The notes: generated by a model from the letters alone, not told the origin. DNA of 37,077 nt from an uncultured Bacteroidota bacterium (GCA_903911135.1 CAIWCG010000223.1:1-37077); one strand, 5' to 3'; shown: positions 23,566 to 32,188, numbered from the stretch's first letter. A program made the numbers and translations.

Positions 23566-24213
23566 TTATTGGGCTACGAACTCCCTTTTGGCCGACCACA
23601 CCTTGGTAGTGTCGGTGCCGGCATATGCTACCTCGAAACTGTATTTTTTTGCGGTAACAAGCTCAAGGAATTCCAAAACATGTTCTTCCTTAACCCACGA
23701 TTCTACACTTGTAGCCGCCACTACATCTGTTATTCTCACCCAAGTGCCTTCACAATATTTCTGAGACGTAGTCATGGTCAGCCGAGCCGACCCTGAAACG
23801 CCTTTTATGGCAACTATTCCGGTGATGATCGGTTGGTCCATGATGCCTACCACACCTCCAGCCTTGGCCAGCGGAAATCCTCCCGTCTTAAGTTTACTCT
23901 CATTACCCAATTGTTGGGTGTTCATCTGCACGGTGATGATGGTGGCTTTCTCTTTGAATGTCACCAAGTTATCTCGGGCAGCATCTTTATGCACTCGGGC
24001 ATCGGTAGTCAAGGCCAGGCCATGCTCCGTTTTCCAATTCCCTCCTGCTGTTAAATAATCGGCCTCGGTAGTGCCGATAAACAGGAAGTTGGGGTTCATA
24101 TGAACACCAGAACTCTCCGTAGTCCAAGTCCCCTTGGTTTTAGTCCAAATCTCATCCATCTCGCCGATGTTGTGATTGTCGTAATTCGTAATTACTTTTG
24201 CTTGTTTTGACAT
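23566..24213 (-). CDS. Unknown protein with possible fibronectin-III-like end
   Basis: 215 residues from MSKQAKVITNYDNHNIGEMDE, chosen because the longer ORF start (24237) overlaps the -7 box at 24235-24242. No signal peptide or membrane segment. The C-terminal 90 residues (IKGVSGSARLTMTTSQKYCEGTWVRITD...TAKKYSFEVAYAGTDTTKVWSAKREFVAQ) read like one beta-sandwich resembling fibronectin III. The front part (GVHMNPNFLFIGTTEADYLTAGGNW) is not recognised. Monocistronic and divergent from recA across array R6. Confidence 0.72.
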   Translation of the reverse strand: MSKQAKVITNYDNHNIGEMDEIWTKTKGTWTTESSGVHMNPNFLFIGTTEADYLTAGGNWKTEHGLALTTDARVHKDAARDNLVTFKEKATIITVQMNTQQLGNESKLKTGGFPLAKAGGVVGIMDQPIITGIVAIKGVSGSARLTMTTSQKYCEGTWVRITDVVAATSVESWVKEEHVLEFLELVTAKKYSFEVAYAGTDTTKVWSAKREFVAQ

Positions 24214-24234
24214 GTTATTATTATTATTTGGTTG

Positions 24235-24242
24235 CAAAATTA
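24235..24242 (-). promoter_or_regulatory. -7 promoter box for the unknown gene at 23566-24213
   Basis: CAAAATTA reads TAATTTTG on the minus strand, 22 bases before the ATG at 24213. Confidence 0.55.
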
Positions 24243-24360
24243 GTCAATAAACCCACCCTATTACATGACAAATGTTTCTTTTGCCACATTTCACACCCCT
24301 TCAAGTGTAAACAGCTCCTTAAAAGGACAAGAATGTATGTTTATATTACAATAAATAAAA

Positions 24361-24580
24361 CTTTTAGCCCAAAAAAGAAGTCTTGACGGGCAAAAAAGAA
24401 GTCTTGACGGACAAAAAAGAAGTCTTGACGAGCAAAAAAGAAGTCTTGACGAGCAAAAAAGAAGTCTTGACGGGCAAAAAAGAAGTCTTGATGAGCAAAA
24501 AAGAAGTCTTGACGGGCAAAAAAGAAGTCTTGATGAGCAAAAAAGAAGTCTTGACGAGCAAAAAAGAAATCCTTTTTGCC
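24361..24580. repeat. Tandem array R6, ten 21-bp units with phased A-tracts
   Basis: Units start every 21 bp from 24371 to 24560. The consensus is AAAAAAGAAGTCTTGACG plus GGC, GAC or AGC. The plus strand has an A6 tract exactly every two helical turns, a layout expected to curve DNA. Both edges carry inverted partial units: CTTTTAGCCC at 24361-24370 and CCTTTTTGCCC at 24571-24581, each resembling the complement of GGGCAAAAAAG. ORFs in several frames (24291-24622) are consequences of the period. It lies between the divergent unknown gene and recA. Confidence 0.92.
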
Positions 24581-24663
24581 CCAACTCCAAGCCCCTTTGT
24601 CGTTTTCAACACTCAAAAATGATAAAAAAACACTTGGTTAGCATCAAAAATGATTAGAATTTG

Positions 24664-24810
24664 GAGCCTAAAACCTCCTCTCGCCGCCATGGTCTCCACC
24701 TGCCAGCCACCAGTTAGCTCTTCCTTACGCACAAGAATGCCTTCGCACAAGAGGCTAAGCTTGGGCATGTCAGGGCTATGCCCCACGGCAGCATACACGT
24801 GCTGTGTTTC
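24664..24810 (+). repeat. Structured dispersed element at R6
   Basis: Reads GAGCCTAAAACCTCCTCTCG, CCTGCCAGCCACCAGTTAGC, then TTGGGCATGTCAGGGCTATG and a CAGCA...TGCTG hairpin. The central hairpin is TTAGCTCTT (24714-24722) with AAGAGGCTAA (24749-24758, one bulged G). In the R4 copy the same position is GTTATCCC/GGGATAAC, so both sides changed together. Its AGCCTA end faces array R6, about 85 bp away, the same orientation as at R4. Confidence 0.75.
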
Positions 24811-24859
24811 ATCAACCGTGGGGATATTCAACCAAAAATGGTCTCAAAAATAAGGATAT

Positions 24860-24897
24860 GCTGATATTATAGTACCTTATCGGTCTATAATAGCAGC
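24860..24897. promoter_or_regulatory. Hairpin upstream of recA
   Basis: GCTGATATTATAG and CTATAATAGCAGC pair over 12 of 13 positions. It is 124 bases before the recA start. It could be the end of the minus-strand region or a regulatory hairpin; no LexA box is evident. Confidence 0.4.
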
Positions 24898-24993
24898 ATC
24901 AAAAATCAGAATAAGATAATCCAGACCCTTGCCCAAGAAATCAGGATGCCGATGGCGAGGAAAGGAATGCGGAATATGTTCCCGTGAATTTTG

Positions 24994-25001
24994 TTTCTTT
25001 G
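24994..25001 (+). promoter_or_regulatory. Probable -7 promoter box for recA
   Basis: TTTCTTTG has the TTTG half of TAnnTTTG but not TA. It lies 19 bases before the ATG at 25021 and argues against the TTG start at 24991. Confidence 0.4.
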
Positions 25002-25020
25002 CGGCAATAACACAATTATA

Positions 25021-26073
25021 ATGAGTAAAAATAAAAAATCAGACAACGAAAACATGGCTAAGAACGAAGAAACGACAGATGCTAAGGAAAAGATGAAATC
25101 CCTTCTGTTGACCATTGACAAAATCGAGAAAAATTATGGAAAAGGCACCATCATGAAGCTTGGCGACAAGGCCATAGAGGCGATGGATGTGATATCGACC
25201 AGTTCTATCGGATTGGACGTTGCCTTAGGCGTGGGAGGATTCCCAAAAGGCCGCGTAATAGAGATATTCGGGCCGGAATCATCCGGTAAAACCACCTTGG
25301 CAATACATGCCATAGCAGAAAGCCAGCGCAATGGCGGCATAGCAGCCTTCATTGATGCAGAACATGCCTTCGATGTGGCGTATGCAAAGAAACTGGGCGC
25401 AGATGTGGAGAATCTTCTCATCTCTCAACCTGACAATGGCGAGCAAGCATTGGAGATTACGGAAAACCTGATTCGGTCGGGCGCAATAGACATCATCGTC
25501 ATCGATTCGGTAGCGGCACTTACGCCAAAGAGCGAGATAGAAGGCGAAATGGGCGATAGCAAAATGGGATTACATGCCCGATTGATGTCGCAGGCATTGC
25601 GAAAACTGACGTCAACGATTAGCCGTACGGGATGCTGTTGTATCTTTATCAACCAGTTAAGGGATAAAATCGGAGTGGTATTTGGCAATCCTGAAACAAC
25701 GACTGGTGGTAATGCATTGAAGTTTTATGCTTCGATAAGAGTGGATATCCGCCGCATAGGACAAATAAAGGATGGCGAAAACATAGTGGGCAACAGGACA
25801 AGAGCAAAGATAGTTAAGAACAAAGTGGCACCTCCTTTCCGGTTTGCAGAGTTCGACATCATGTATGGAGAGGGGATTTCGAAAAATGGAGAGATTGTGG
25901 ATATAGGCGTAGAGCAGAATATCATCAAAAAGAGCGGTTCTTGGTTTAGCTATGGTGATGCCAAGCTGGGACAAGGCCGTGATGCGGTGAAACAATTGCT
26001 GAACGACAATCCGGAACTTTCGGAGGAGATAGAAGCAAAGATTAGGGCCGCATTGGCAGCCAAGGTTGCGTAA
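25021..26073 (+). CDS. recA: Recombinase RecA
   Basis: 350 residues. The ATP-dependent strand-exchange protein acts in homologous recombination and SOS induction. Walker A is GPESSGKTT (84-92); Walker B lies in [12 protein letters not shown]; the L2 DNA-binding loop is [24 protein letters not shown] and GMFWYS-like parts follow. The C-terminal acidic tail of E. coli RecA is absent (ends [12 protein letters not shown]). The ORF-track start at 24991 is a TTG inside the promoter; ATG 25021 is used. A TPR lipoprotein gene follows 27 bases later on the same strand. Confidence 0.97.
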   Translation: MSKNKKSDNENMAKNEETTDAKEKMKSLLLTIDKIEKNYGKGTIMKLGDKAIEAMDVISTSSIGLDVALGVGGFPKGRVIEIFGPESSGKTTLAIHAIAESQRNGGIAAFIDAEHAFDVAYAKKLGADVENLLISQPDNGEQALEITENLIRSGAIDIIVIDSVAALTPKSEIEGEMGDSKMGLHARLMSQALRKLTSTISRTGCCCIFINQLRDKIGVVFGNPETTTGGNALKFYASIRVDIRRIGQIKDGENIVGNRTRAKIVKNKVAPPFRFAEFDIMYGEGISKNGEIVDIGVEQNIIKKSGSWFSYGDAKLGQGRDAVKQLLNDNPELSEEIEAKIRAALAAKVA

Positions 26074-26100
26074 CAAAAAGAGCTTATTTTGTCTATTCTA

Positions 26101-27141
26101 ATGTCGGTCAAGCACCTGCAACGGTACATTCGTTTATTTGCATTGCTGTTGGTTCTGTTTCTTGTTTCCTGTCATGGCAAAGATGGTGGCAAGAAGCCGG
26201 AAAGCACCGTGGTTGCTGCCGACAGCACCTCTGCCGACAAGAAAATAGATGAGCTTACCATAAAGCTGAAGGCGAATCCGAAGAATGCAGACCTGTATCA
26301 TGAAAGAGCCATGCTTTATCTGTCGTTGAAGAATTTGAATGCCTCACTTGCAGACATGAATCAGGCGATGATGATGGACAGTTTCAAGGCACCGTATTAT
26401 CTTACGATAGCAGACATTTATTTTTCCTTGAACAAGACCCGATTTTCTAAGGAGGCCTTGGAGAAATGCATAAAACTGGACCCTAAAAATGTACAGGGAT
26501 ATTTGAAATTGGCAGAACTGTATCTGTTTGTGCAAGACTACAAGAAAACCATCGAATACATAGACGCCGCCCTGAAGATAGACATCAACAATCCGCGAGC
26601 CTACTTCATGAAAGGCATGACGTTCAAGGAGATGAAGGACACGGCAAAGACGATTTCGAGTTTCCGTACTGCCATCGAGCAAAACCCAAAGTATTATGAG
26701 GCATACATGGAGTTGGGTCTGGTATTTTCATCGCTGAAAGACGACTTGGCATTGCAGTATCTCACCTCGGCAATCAGTCTTCGGGCAAACAGCATTGAGG
26801 CTTATTATGCAAGAGGTTTGTATCTGCAGGAACGTGGTGATTTGGAGAAGGCAGTACAGGATTATGCCATCATTCTACAGCTCGATCCGAAGTATAAGAA
26901 TGCACATTATAATTTAGGCTACATCAATTATGTATATCTGAAGAACAATGAGAAGGCCATAAGGCATTTTACCGATGCAATAGATTGTGACGCGAAGTAT
27001 GCAGAGGCTTATTACATGCGGGGATTGAGCTATGAAGGGTCAGGCAACAACAAGTTTGCATCCTTGGATTACAAGAAAGCATTAAGCCTTAATCCTGAAT
27101 ACGAACTGGCTTCGAAAGGCCTGCAAAGGGTTGGCAAATAA
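26101..27141 (+). CDS. TPR-repeat lipoprotein
   Basis: 346 residues from ATG 26101 (the ORF-track 26089 is a TTG). A lipoprotein signal ends in LFLVSC (lipobox), so the protein is probably membrane-anchored. From about residue 50 to the end there are seven to eight tetratricopeptide repeats, e.g. ADLYHERAMLYLSLKNLNASLADMN, VQGYLKLAELYLFVQDYKKTIEYIDAAL and AEAYYMRGLSYEGSGNNKFASLDYKKAL. TPRs mediate protein contacts; the partner is unknown. It may be read through from recA. Confidence 0.85.
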   Translation: MSVKHLQRYIRLFALLLVLFLVSCHGKDGGKKPESTVVAADSTSADKKIDELTIKLKANPKNADLYHERAMLYLSLKNLNASLADMNQAMMMDSFKAPYYLTIADIYFSLNKTRFSKEALEKCIKLDPKNVQGYLKLAELYLFVQDYKKTIEYIDAALKIDINNPRAYFMKGMTFKEMKDTAKTISSFRTAIEQNPKYYEAYMELGLVFSSLKDDLALQYLTSAISLRANSIEAYYARGLYLQERGDLEKAVQDYAIILQLDPKYKNAHYNLGYINYVYLKNNEKAIRHFTDAIDCDAKYAEAYYMRGLSYEGSGNNKFASLDYKKALSLNPEYELASKGLQRVGK

Positions 27142-27217
27142 GGAAAAAAATCCCAGTTTTCGTTAATCAAAAAGCAGTATCGGCAAAATCAAATTGCCTT
27201 TATAGAATAAGTAAAAA

Positions 27218-27254
27218 GAAATCCCCCAAAGAAACAAGTTCTTCGGGGGATTTC
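27218..27254. terminator. Bidirectional terminator hairpin
   Basis: GAAATCCCCC (27218-27227) pairs with GGGGGATTTC (27245-27254); an inner AAGAA/TTCTT extends the stem after one mismatch. It lies between the convergent TPR and PspC genes. Confidence 0.85.
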
Positions 27255-27277
27255 AAGCTTAGTATGAGAAAAACGTA

Positions 27278-28873
27278 TTACATTTCTTTGCAATCGATGC
27301 ACTTCAAGCCCTTTTCAGTCATCGTCCATTTATGATCAACCATATCTTTGTCATCAGTATCACTTACATTGTCGATATCATCAAGCACCTTTCTGGTTTT
27401 ATTTGCCAGATAAACGCTTTTGCCTACCGGAACTTTCAATATGTATCGCAACTGTTGGAATTTATATTTGGCCTTGCTGTCTATCGAATAAAAATTGCTT
27501 AAAACAACCAATGAATCCTTTTGCATCACTTCCGAATTGATTGAATTGGCTGCCTCTGCGGCATCTTTGTTTGTCTTTCCTCTTGCAGACTGAACCCTTA
27601 TCAGCTGAAACTTGTCGTTATCGCTTTTAAGTATTTTCAATTCTACATCTCTAAAGATTATCTGATTGTTTTCGGTGTAAAAATTACCAATATCACCAAA
27701 CTGAATGTAGCTTTTATGGCTCCAATCAGAGATATCCTTTGGGTTCATGTCCACATATAAGATATCTCCTGCAGGTTGAGTTATGTTAGAGTCGATTTTT
27801 ACAGTACTTCTTTCGCTATAGTTCTCTAAAAAACCAAAGAAAATGATGGAACTGATTATTAGGCCAACTATCCAGAAACTTGCAGCTACCGCATTCAAGG
27901 TTTTGTTTTTGGTCTTGATGTTAAAGATCAACCTAAAGCCTTTATACATAAGCATTAACAAAGGGATGCCTATCAATAAGGTAACTCCGATGCTTGCCCA
28001 AAACAAATGCCCATGCGAATTGAAAAACATGCCAGCCAAATCGGTGTTTCCTATTGGCATGATACCCATAAAACCAAGCATCAGGCGGATAATGGCTACA
28101 AAAATGGCTATGCCAACAATGATAAATATGAAACCAAAGAACTTGACGAAGATATTTACTGCAAAAAGAATCACTTCAACAAATGCATGCAGGATACTGC
28201 TTATGGCACCTCTTGCTTTATTGACCTTAGCCTTTGAACCCATATTCTTCGCTTCATTCTTAAAGTCCTCAAACTTGTTTTTAAGGTTTTCCATTTCCTC
28301 CTTAATGTTTTTTTCAATGTTTTCAACATTTACTTTTTCACCTTTCATCTCCAATTTTTCAGCAGTAGTTTTTGCTTCAGGAATGATAACCCATAGAATG
28401 ATGTAAAGCAATAAACCAGACCCAAACCCAAAGAACATAATGGCGAAAACCAATCGTATCCACAGAGGATCCAAATCCAGATAATAGCTGATACCAGAAC
28501 ATACGCCTCCCAAAACCTTGTCATCAGGATTTCTATATACCCTACGTTTTGAATTGCCACTGGACCATTGATTTTTATCATCATTGACATAAGAATTTGT
28601 TGTTTTTGCTTCACCTCCAAAATCCTCCGGTTTTCCCATGATAGCTATAGCTTCATTCACATCATCAATATTTATCACCTGCCTTCCAGATTTCAATTTA
28701 TCGGTAAACAACTCTCCAATTCGCGCTTCAATATCAGAAGTAATCTCATCCTTACCTTCTGATGTATGAAAATGCGCTTTAATTGACTCTAAATAAGTGC
28801 TTAATAATAAATAAGCATCTTCATCAATGTGAAATACAATTCCACCGATGTTAACTGTTACTGTCTTCTTCAT
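27278..28873 (-). CDS. PspC-domain membrane protein
   Basis: 531 residues. The N-terminal part (1-90) is MKKTVTVNIGGIVFHIDEDAYLLLSTYLESI...EARIGELFTDKL, a soluble helical domain common in Bacteroidota PspC proteins. A PspC domain follows (about 108-170): RRVYRNPDDKVLGGVCSGISYYLDLDPLWIRLVFAIMFF...IILWVIIPEA. A coiled coil (EKLEMKGEKVNVENIEKNIKEEMENLKNKFEDF) separates it from more membrane helices (230-350) and a beta-rich extracytoplasmic C-terminus. The coding start overlaps the PadR gene by 23 bases, so it is translationally coupled to its regulator. Likely role: envelope stress. Confidence 0.87.
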   Translation of the reverse strand: MKKTVTVNIGGIVFHIDEDAYLLLSTYLESIKAHFHTSEGKDEITSDIEARIGELFTDKLKSGRQVINIDDVNEAIAIMGKPEDFGGEAKTTNSYVNDDKNQWSSGNSKRRVYRNPDDKVLGGVCSGISYYLDLDPLWIRLVFAIMFFGFGSGLLLYIILWVIIPEAKTTAEKLEMKGEKVNVENIEKNIKEEMENLKNKFEDFKNEAKNMGSKAKVNKARGAISSILHAFVEVILFAVNIFVKFFGFIFIIVGIAIFVAIIRLMLGFMGIMPIGNTDLAGMFFNSHGHLFWASIGVTLLIGIPLLMLMYKGFRLIFNIKTKNKTLNAVAASFWIVGLIISSIIFFGFLENYSERSTVKIDSNITQPAGDILYVDMNPKDISDWSHKSYIQFGDIGNFYTENNQIIFRDVELKILKSDNDKFQLIRVQSARGKTNKDAAEAANSINSEVMQKDSLVVLSNFYSIDSKAKYKFQQLRYILKVPVGKSVYLANKTRKVLDDIDNVSDTDDKDMVDHKWTMTEKGLKCIDCKEM

Positions 28874-29213
28874 TTCTTTTTGATTTTTTTATTGTTTTTT
28901 TAACTGCAAATATTAATTCGTTCCATGTTTTATTTAATTCTGTAAGGCATTCTTCGCCCTTGTCAGTAAGCTTATAATACTTTCTGGGCGGTCCTCCTGT
29001 GCTTTCCACCCATTGGTAAGAAAGTAAACCAGAGTTTTTTAATCTTGTCAACAGTGGATACAAAGTTCCTTCCACTACAATCATTTTTGATTCCTTCAAT
29101 TTGAGAATAATATCAGATGGATAGGATTCCTCAGCTGCGATTATATTAAGGATACATAATTCGAGTATCCCCTTTCTCATTTGCGCTTCTACGTTAGCTA
29201 TATAATTTTCCAT
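28851..29213 (-). CDS. PadR-family transcriptional regulator
   Basis: 120 residues from MENYIANVEAQMRKGILELCILNII. The winged-helix signature is clear: ILELCILNIIAAEESYPSDIILKLKESKMIVVEGTLYPLLTRLKNSGLLSYQWVESTGGPPRKYYKLTDKGEECL. The ORF-track start at 29300 runs across its own promoter and operator, so 29213 is used. The gene overlaps the PspC gene, a common regulator-target pair. A perfect inverted repeat over the promoter (29241-29259) is the likely autoregulatory site. Only 5 bases separate the -7 box from the ATG, so the mRNA is probably leaderless. Confidence 0.9.
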   Translation of the reverse strand: MENYIANVEAQMRKGILELCILNIIAAEESYPSDIILKLKESKMIVVEGTLYPLLTRLKNSGLLSYQWVESTGGPPRKYYKLTDKGEECLTELNKTWNELIFAVKKTIKKSKRNEEDSNS

Positions 29214-29218
29214 GGCGG

Positions 29219-29226
29219 CAAAACTA
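29219..29226 (-). promoter_or_regulatory. -7 promoter box of the PadR-PspC operon
   Basis: CAAAACTA reads TAGTTTTG on the minus strand (TAnnTTTG). TTG at 29248-29250, 21 bases upstream, fits the -33 element. Confidence 0.65.
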
Positions 29227-29240
29227 CAAAATAAATATAA

Positions 29241-29259
29241 TACTATGCAATACATAGTA
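29241..29259. promoter_or_regulatory. Candidate PadR operator
   Basis: TACTATGCAATACATAGTA is a perfect 7-5-7 inverted repeat. Its centre contains the -33 TTG of the PadR promoter, so a bound dimer would block RNA polymerase. The ATG...CAT half-sites fit the inverted sites described for PadR proteins. Confidence 0.6.
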
Positions 29260-29540
29260 CCATTTATTGCATTGTAATTATTTATACCATTGATATTCAA
29301 CTTGTTAATTTTGTTAAAATTTATTAAATGGTATATTTATAAACTAATATATCCAACATGTAATAATTAAAAATGGTCATCATCTTATATATTAATTCGT
29401 CAACACGGGATGTTTACATAGAACCTTATGCTGAATCTCAGTCTTCCTTGTTTTTATTCAATTAATAAATAGAATGAATTTTTCGAGTATTTAAATGAGT
29501 GTATCATTATTGTCATAAATAACAATTAGGATTGTTTTAC
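29260..29540. other. AT-rich intergenic region between divergent genes
   Basis: Upstream region of the PadR operon and the LamG-like gene. Very AT-rich, with no array, no structured element and no gene seen. Confidence 0.4.
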
Positions 29541-29548
29541 TATTTTTG
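29541..29548 (+). promoter_or_regulatory. -7 promoter box for the LamG-like gene
   Basis: TATTTTTG matches TAnnTTTG, 20 bases before the ATG at 29569. Confidence 0.5.
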
Positions 29549-29568
29549 ACGCCGTTATAAATCTACAT

Positions 29569-30843
29569 ATGCAGGCATTCAAGTTCAAGAATTATCTTAT
29601 TTATTGTTGTTTTAACATGATGCTGAACCAAGCGTACGGGCAATTGGTTTCAGAGAAATTTCAGCATACCGAGTATATTGAAAACTTCGATGCTGACAAA
29701 CAAAACTGGCCGATATTTACCAATGCCGACAATTTATTTGTCATTCAGAATGGAGATTATATTCTTAACCGGAAAAACTCTTCAACCCAATACGTTGCCT
29801 TTACCAACTGGGAAAACCAATTGGAATCCTTCGATATGAAAGTCAACCTTAAACTTGAACAGGCAGCTGATGATGAAGGAAACATAGGCATTATCTTTAT
29901 GGCACATCCCAATGGAGGGTTTGTTTTTGAATACAACAGAAACCGCCAGTATAGAGTGAAGCAACTTAATGGAACATCCTATAAATACATTACAAGTGAT
30001 GATATTAATGTAGGATGGGTGAAATCAAATGACATCAAACCTATTGGGCAATACAATACTATAGAAGTGAAATGTTTCAACAAGGACTACGATATATACA
30101 TCAATGGAATGTTCCAATTTTCCTTTACTGAAAAGACGTATACATTCGGGAAAATGGGAATCATCATCGGCCCTTCTTCGAATGGACTCGTGGATTATTT
30201 TTATGTGTATTCCAACAATAAATATTCCCGATCCACTTCCCCAATAAAAGATACTGTGATTAAAAAGTCGGATACCAAAGCAACGTCCGATACTCCTTCT
30301 GACATGGTATCTGTGTTAAGCGAAACTGTTGTAAAGCTCAAGACACAAAACAATAAATTGGTGAAGGAGAATGAAGAGTTGAAACGATTGGTTGCGTATT
30401 CTGACAATCCACAGATAGGGACAAAACCTGCTCCAAACAAAGACTCTATCTTTACAGAGGAGAACATCAAGATAATTAGGGAACAGATAGAGCAGGTGAT
30501 GTCAACCAATGACTCGTTAAAGAGATTGTTATTCACCTATAAGAAAGTGCAAGAAATGCTTAAGGACAATGAAAATGGAGACATCATCATTTCATTGACC
30601 AATACCTTGAAGGATGAAAAAGTAAAGAACGATTTCCTGATGCAACGGAGCAGTGTATTAGCTGATTCGTTGACCTATTACAAAACTCTATACAACAAAT
30701 ATAAGCCGGTTGCAAAGCCGCTGCCACCAAAGACCAACCCAACCAACAGGACCAATGCAAGCTTTCCAAAAACGAAAGCCGACAGTACGGGAACAGTTCC
30801 GAAGAAACCGGCAGTTCCAAACAATAACAACACAAATCATTAA
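29569..30843 (+). CDS. Exported LamG-like protein with coiled coil
   Basis: 424 residues. A short N-terminal hydrophobic signal ([15 protein letters not shown]) precedes a concanavalin-like jelly-roll (about 30-215): [81 protein letters not shown] and [21 protein letters not shown]. This is the layout of DUF1080/LamG laminin-type domains. Residues 240-360 form a coiled coil ([27 protein letters not shown]), and the tail is Pro/Asn/Lys-rich. Probably a surface or periplasmic binding protein. panB follows after 11 bases. Confidence 0.78.
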   Translation: MQAFKFKNYLIYCCFNMMLNQAYGQLVSEKFQHTEYIENFDADKQNWPIFTNADNLFVIQNGDYILNRKNSSTQYVAFTNWENQLESFDMKVNLKLEQAADDEGNIGIIFMAHPNGGFVFEYNRNRQYRVKQLNGTSYKYITSDDINVGWVKSNDIKPIGQYNTIEVKCFNKDYDIYINGMFQFSFTEKTYTFGKMGIIIGPSSNGLVDYFYVYSNNKYSRSTSPIKDTVIKKSDTKATSDTPSDMVSVLSETVVKLKTQNNKLVKENEELKRLVAYSDNPQIGTKPAPNKDSIFTEENIKIIREQIEQVMSTNDSLKRLLFTYKKVQEMLKDNENGDIIISLTNTLKDEKVKNDFLMQRSSVLADSLTYYKTLYNKYKPVAKPLPPKTNPTNRTNASFPKTKADSTGTVPKKPAVPNNNNTNH

Positions 30844-30854
30844 AATTCATTAAT

Positions 30855-31670
30855 ATGTCTGACCCAATAGAAGTTAAAAAAGTTACTACCCACACGCTGC
30901 AAGAGATGAAGCGTAACGGTGAAAAGATTTCCATGCTAACGGCATACGATTTTTCGTTTGCCAAAATCCTTGATGCAGCAGGAATAGATGTGTTGCTGGT
31001 AGGCGATTCGGCCTCCAATGTGATGGCGGGTCATGAGACCACTTTGCCCATCACGCTGGACCAGATGATCTATCATGCCTCATCTGTAGTTCGTGGTGTG
31101 AGCAGGGCTTTGGTCATTGTCGATTTGCCATTCGGCTCTTACCAAGGCGACTCGAAAGAGGCTTTGAAATCAACCATCCGAATCATGAAAGAGTCGGGGG
31201 CTCATGGTATCAAACTCGAAGGTGGCAGGGAGGTGAAGGACTCCATCGAGAGGATTTTATCTGCCGGTGTACCGGTGATGGGACATCTTGGATTGACGCC
31301 ACAATCGATATATAAATTCGGAACTTATGCCGTTCGTGCCAAGGAAGATGAGGAGGCTAACAAGCTGATAGAAGATGCCGTGTTGCTGGAAAAGACGGGC
31401 TGTTTCTCCATCGTGTTAGAAAAGATTCCTGCCGGGTTGGCAGCCAAAGTGGCGCAAGAAGTGAAGATACCGGTGATAGGCATTGGGGCAGGAAACGGAG
31501 TGGATGGCCAAGTGCTGGTGTCGCATGATATGCTAGGCATCAACAACAAGTTTCATCCTCGGTTTTTAAGAAAATATCTGAATCTGTTTGAAGAAATCCA
31601 GGAGGCGGTAGGCTTATACATCAAGGACATCAAATCGAGCGATTTCCCGAATGACCATGAGCAGTATTAG
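30855..31670 (+). CDS. panB: 3-methyl-2-oxobutanoate hydroxymethyltransferase
   Basis: 271 residues, normal for PanB, which makes ketopantoate from 2-oxoisovalerate and methylene-tetrahydrofolate in pantothenate/CoA synthesis. Signatures are [40 protein letters not shown] (metal-binding Asp), [19 protein letters not shown] and [24 protein letters not shown]. Cytoplasmic. It lies 11 bases after the LamG-like gene. The last 14 codons and stop are repeated at 32115-32162. Confidence 0.96.
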   Translation: MSDPIEVKKVTTHTLQEMKRNGEKISMLTAYDFSFAKILDAAGIDVLLVGDSASNVMAGHETTLPITLDQMIYHASSVVRGVSRALVIVDLPFGSYQGDSKEALKSTIRIMKESGAHGIKLEGGREVKDSIERILSAGVPVMGHLGLTPQSIYKFGTYAVRAKEDEEANKLIEDAVLLEKTGCFSIVLEKIPAGLAAKVAQEVKIPVIGIGAGNGVDGQVLVSHDMLGINNKFHPRFLRKYLNLFEEIQEAVGLYIKDIKSSDFPNDHEQY

Positions 31671-31675
31671 GGTTT
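31628..31675 (+). repeat. Direct repeat, left copy (panB 3' end)
   Basis: The 48 bases from CATCAAATCGAGCGATTTCC to TATTAGGGTTT, including the panB stop, recur without a change at 32115-32162. Confidence 0.9.
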
Positions 31676-32114
31676 TGTTTTTATGATGGCACCGAAACGG
31701 ATGCGATTATATAAGCAATGATTAATGAATCCGGTAAGGTGCAAAGCTCCTGAAGGTTTCATTATTACTGTAAACCATACAGGAAGCCGGAAAAGGCGGC
31801 TACCTGTCCGGTTGTTTACTCAGCTGGGATTCCGAAGATTTTTTATTTTTTAATTTCTTTTCTTTAGAAGTAAAGAAACAAAAGAATCGCACTCAAATCT
31901 TTTTGCTAAAATAAAACAGCTTTTCTGCGAAGCAGCACTAGGCCCGCCGAAGGATGCGATGGATAGTGGGCATTTGATGGGCGGACTTGGCTGCTTTCTT
32001 GGCTTGGTGCCTGCTGTTTTATTTCTTAACGCAAAAATATTTTAGGTGCATCGGGAGGAGGGATTAAAAATCCGAAGTGAGTAGGCGCAGGATTGCAAAT
32101 CCTGCGCAGCGGGG
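31676..32114. other. 439-bp insert of intergenic repeats
   Basis: No gene seen. It holds the second copy of the dispersed GCATCCGTTTCGGTGC hairpin repeat (31689-31711, inverted), a partial stem around CTTTAGAAGTAAAG (31862-31875), and the perfect 10-bp hairpin GCGCAGGATT/AATCCTGCGC (32085-32094/32098-32107). These resemble repeats widespread in Bacteroidota intergenic regions. It is bracketed by the 48-bp direct repeats. Confidence 0.6.
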
Positions 32115-32162
32115 CATCAAATCGAGCGATTTCCCGAATGACCATGAGCAGTATTAGGGTTT
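32115..32162 (+). pseudogene. Duplicated panB tail fragment
   Basis: Exact copy of the last codons and stop of panB, 487 bp downstream. It is not preceded by panB sequence, so it is a fragment. It marks the point where the sequence becomes AT-rich (32163-36060). Confidence 0.85.
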
Positions 32163-32188
32163 GGGCTATATTAAGCTTATGAAACGAT

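Noticed and set aside
23456-23796. Plus-strand ORFs opposite the unknown gene at 23566-24213
   Set aside because: They have no promoter box and mirror the minus-strand gene, which has a proper promoter and start.
24361-24580. Plasmid iterons or a replication origin
   Set aside because: Iterons can be about 20 bp, but eight arrays with different units in one chromosomal window, no Rep gene and no DnaA-box cluster argue against an origin.
27843-28406. 187-residue plus-strand ORF within the PspC gene
   Set aside because: Antisense to membrane helices; its Met/Ile/Lys-rich composition is the usual mirror of hydrophobic codons.
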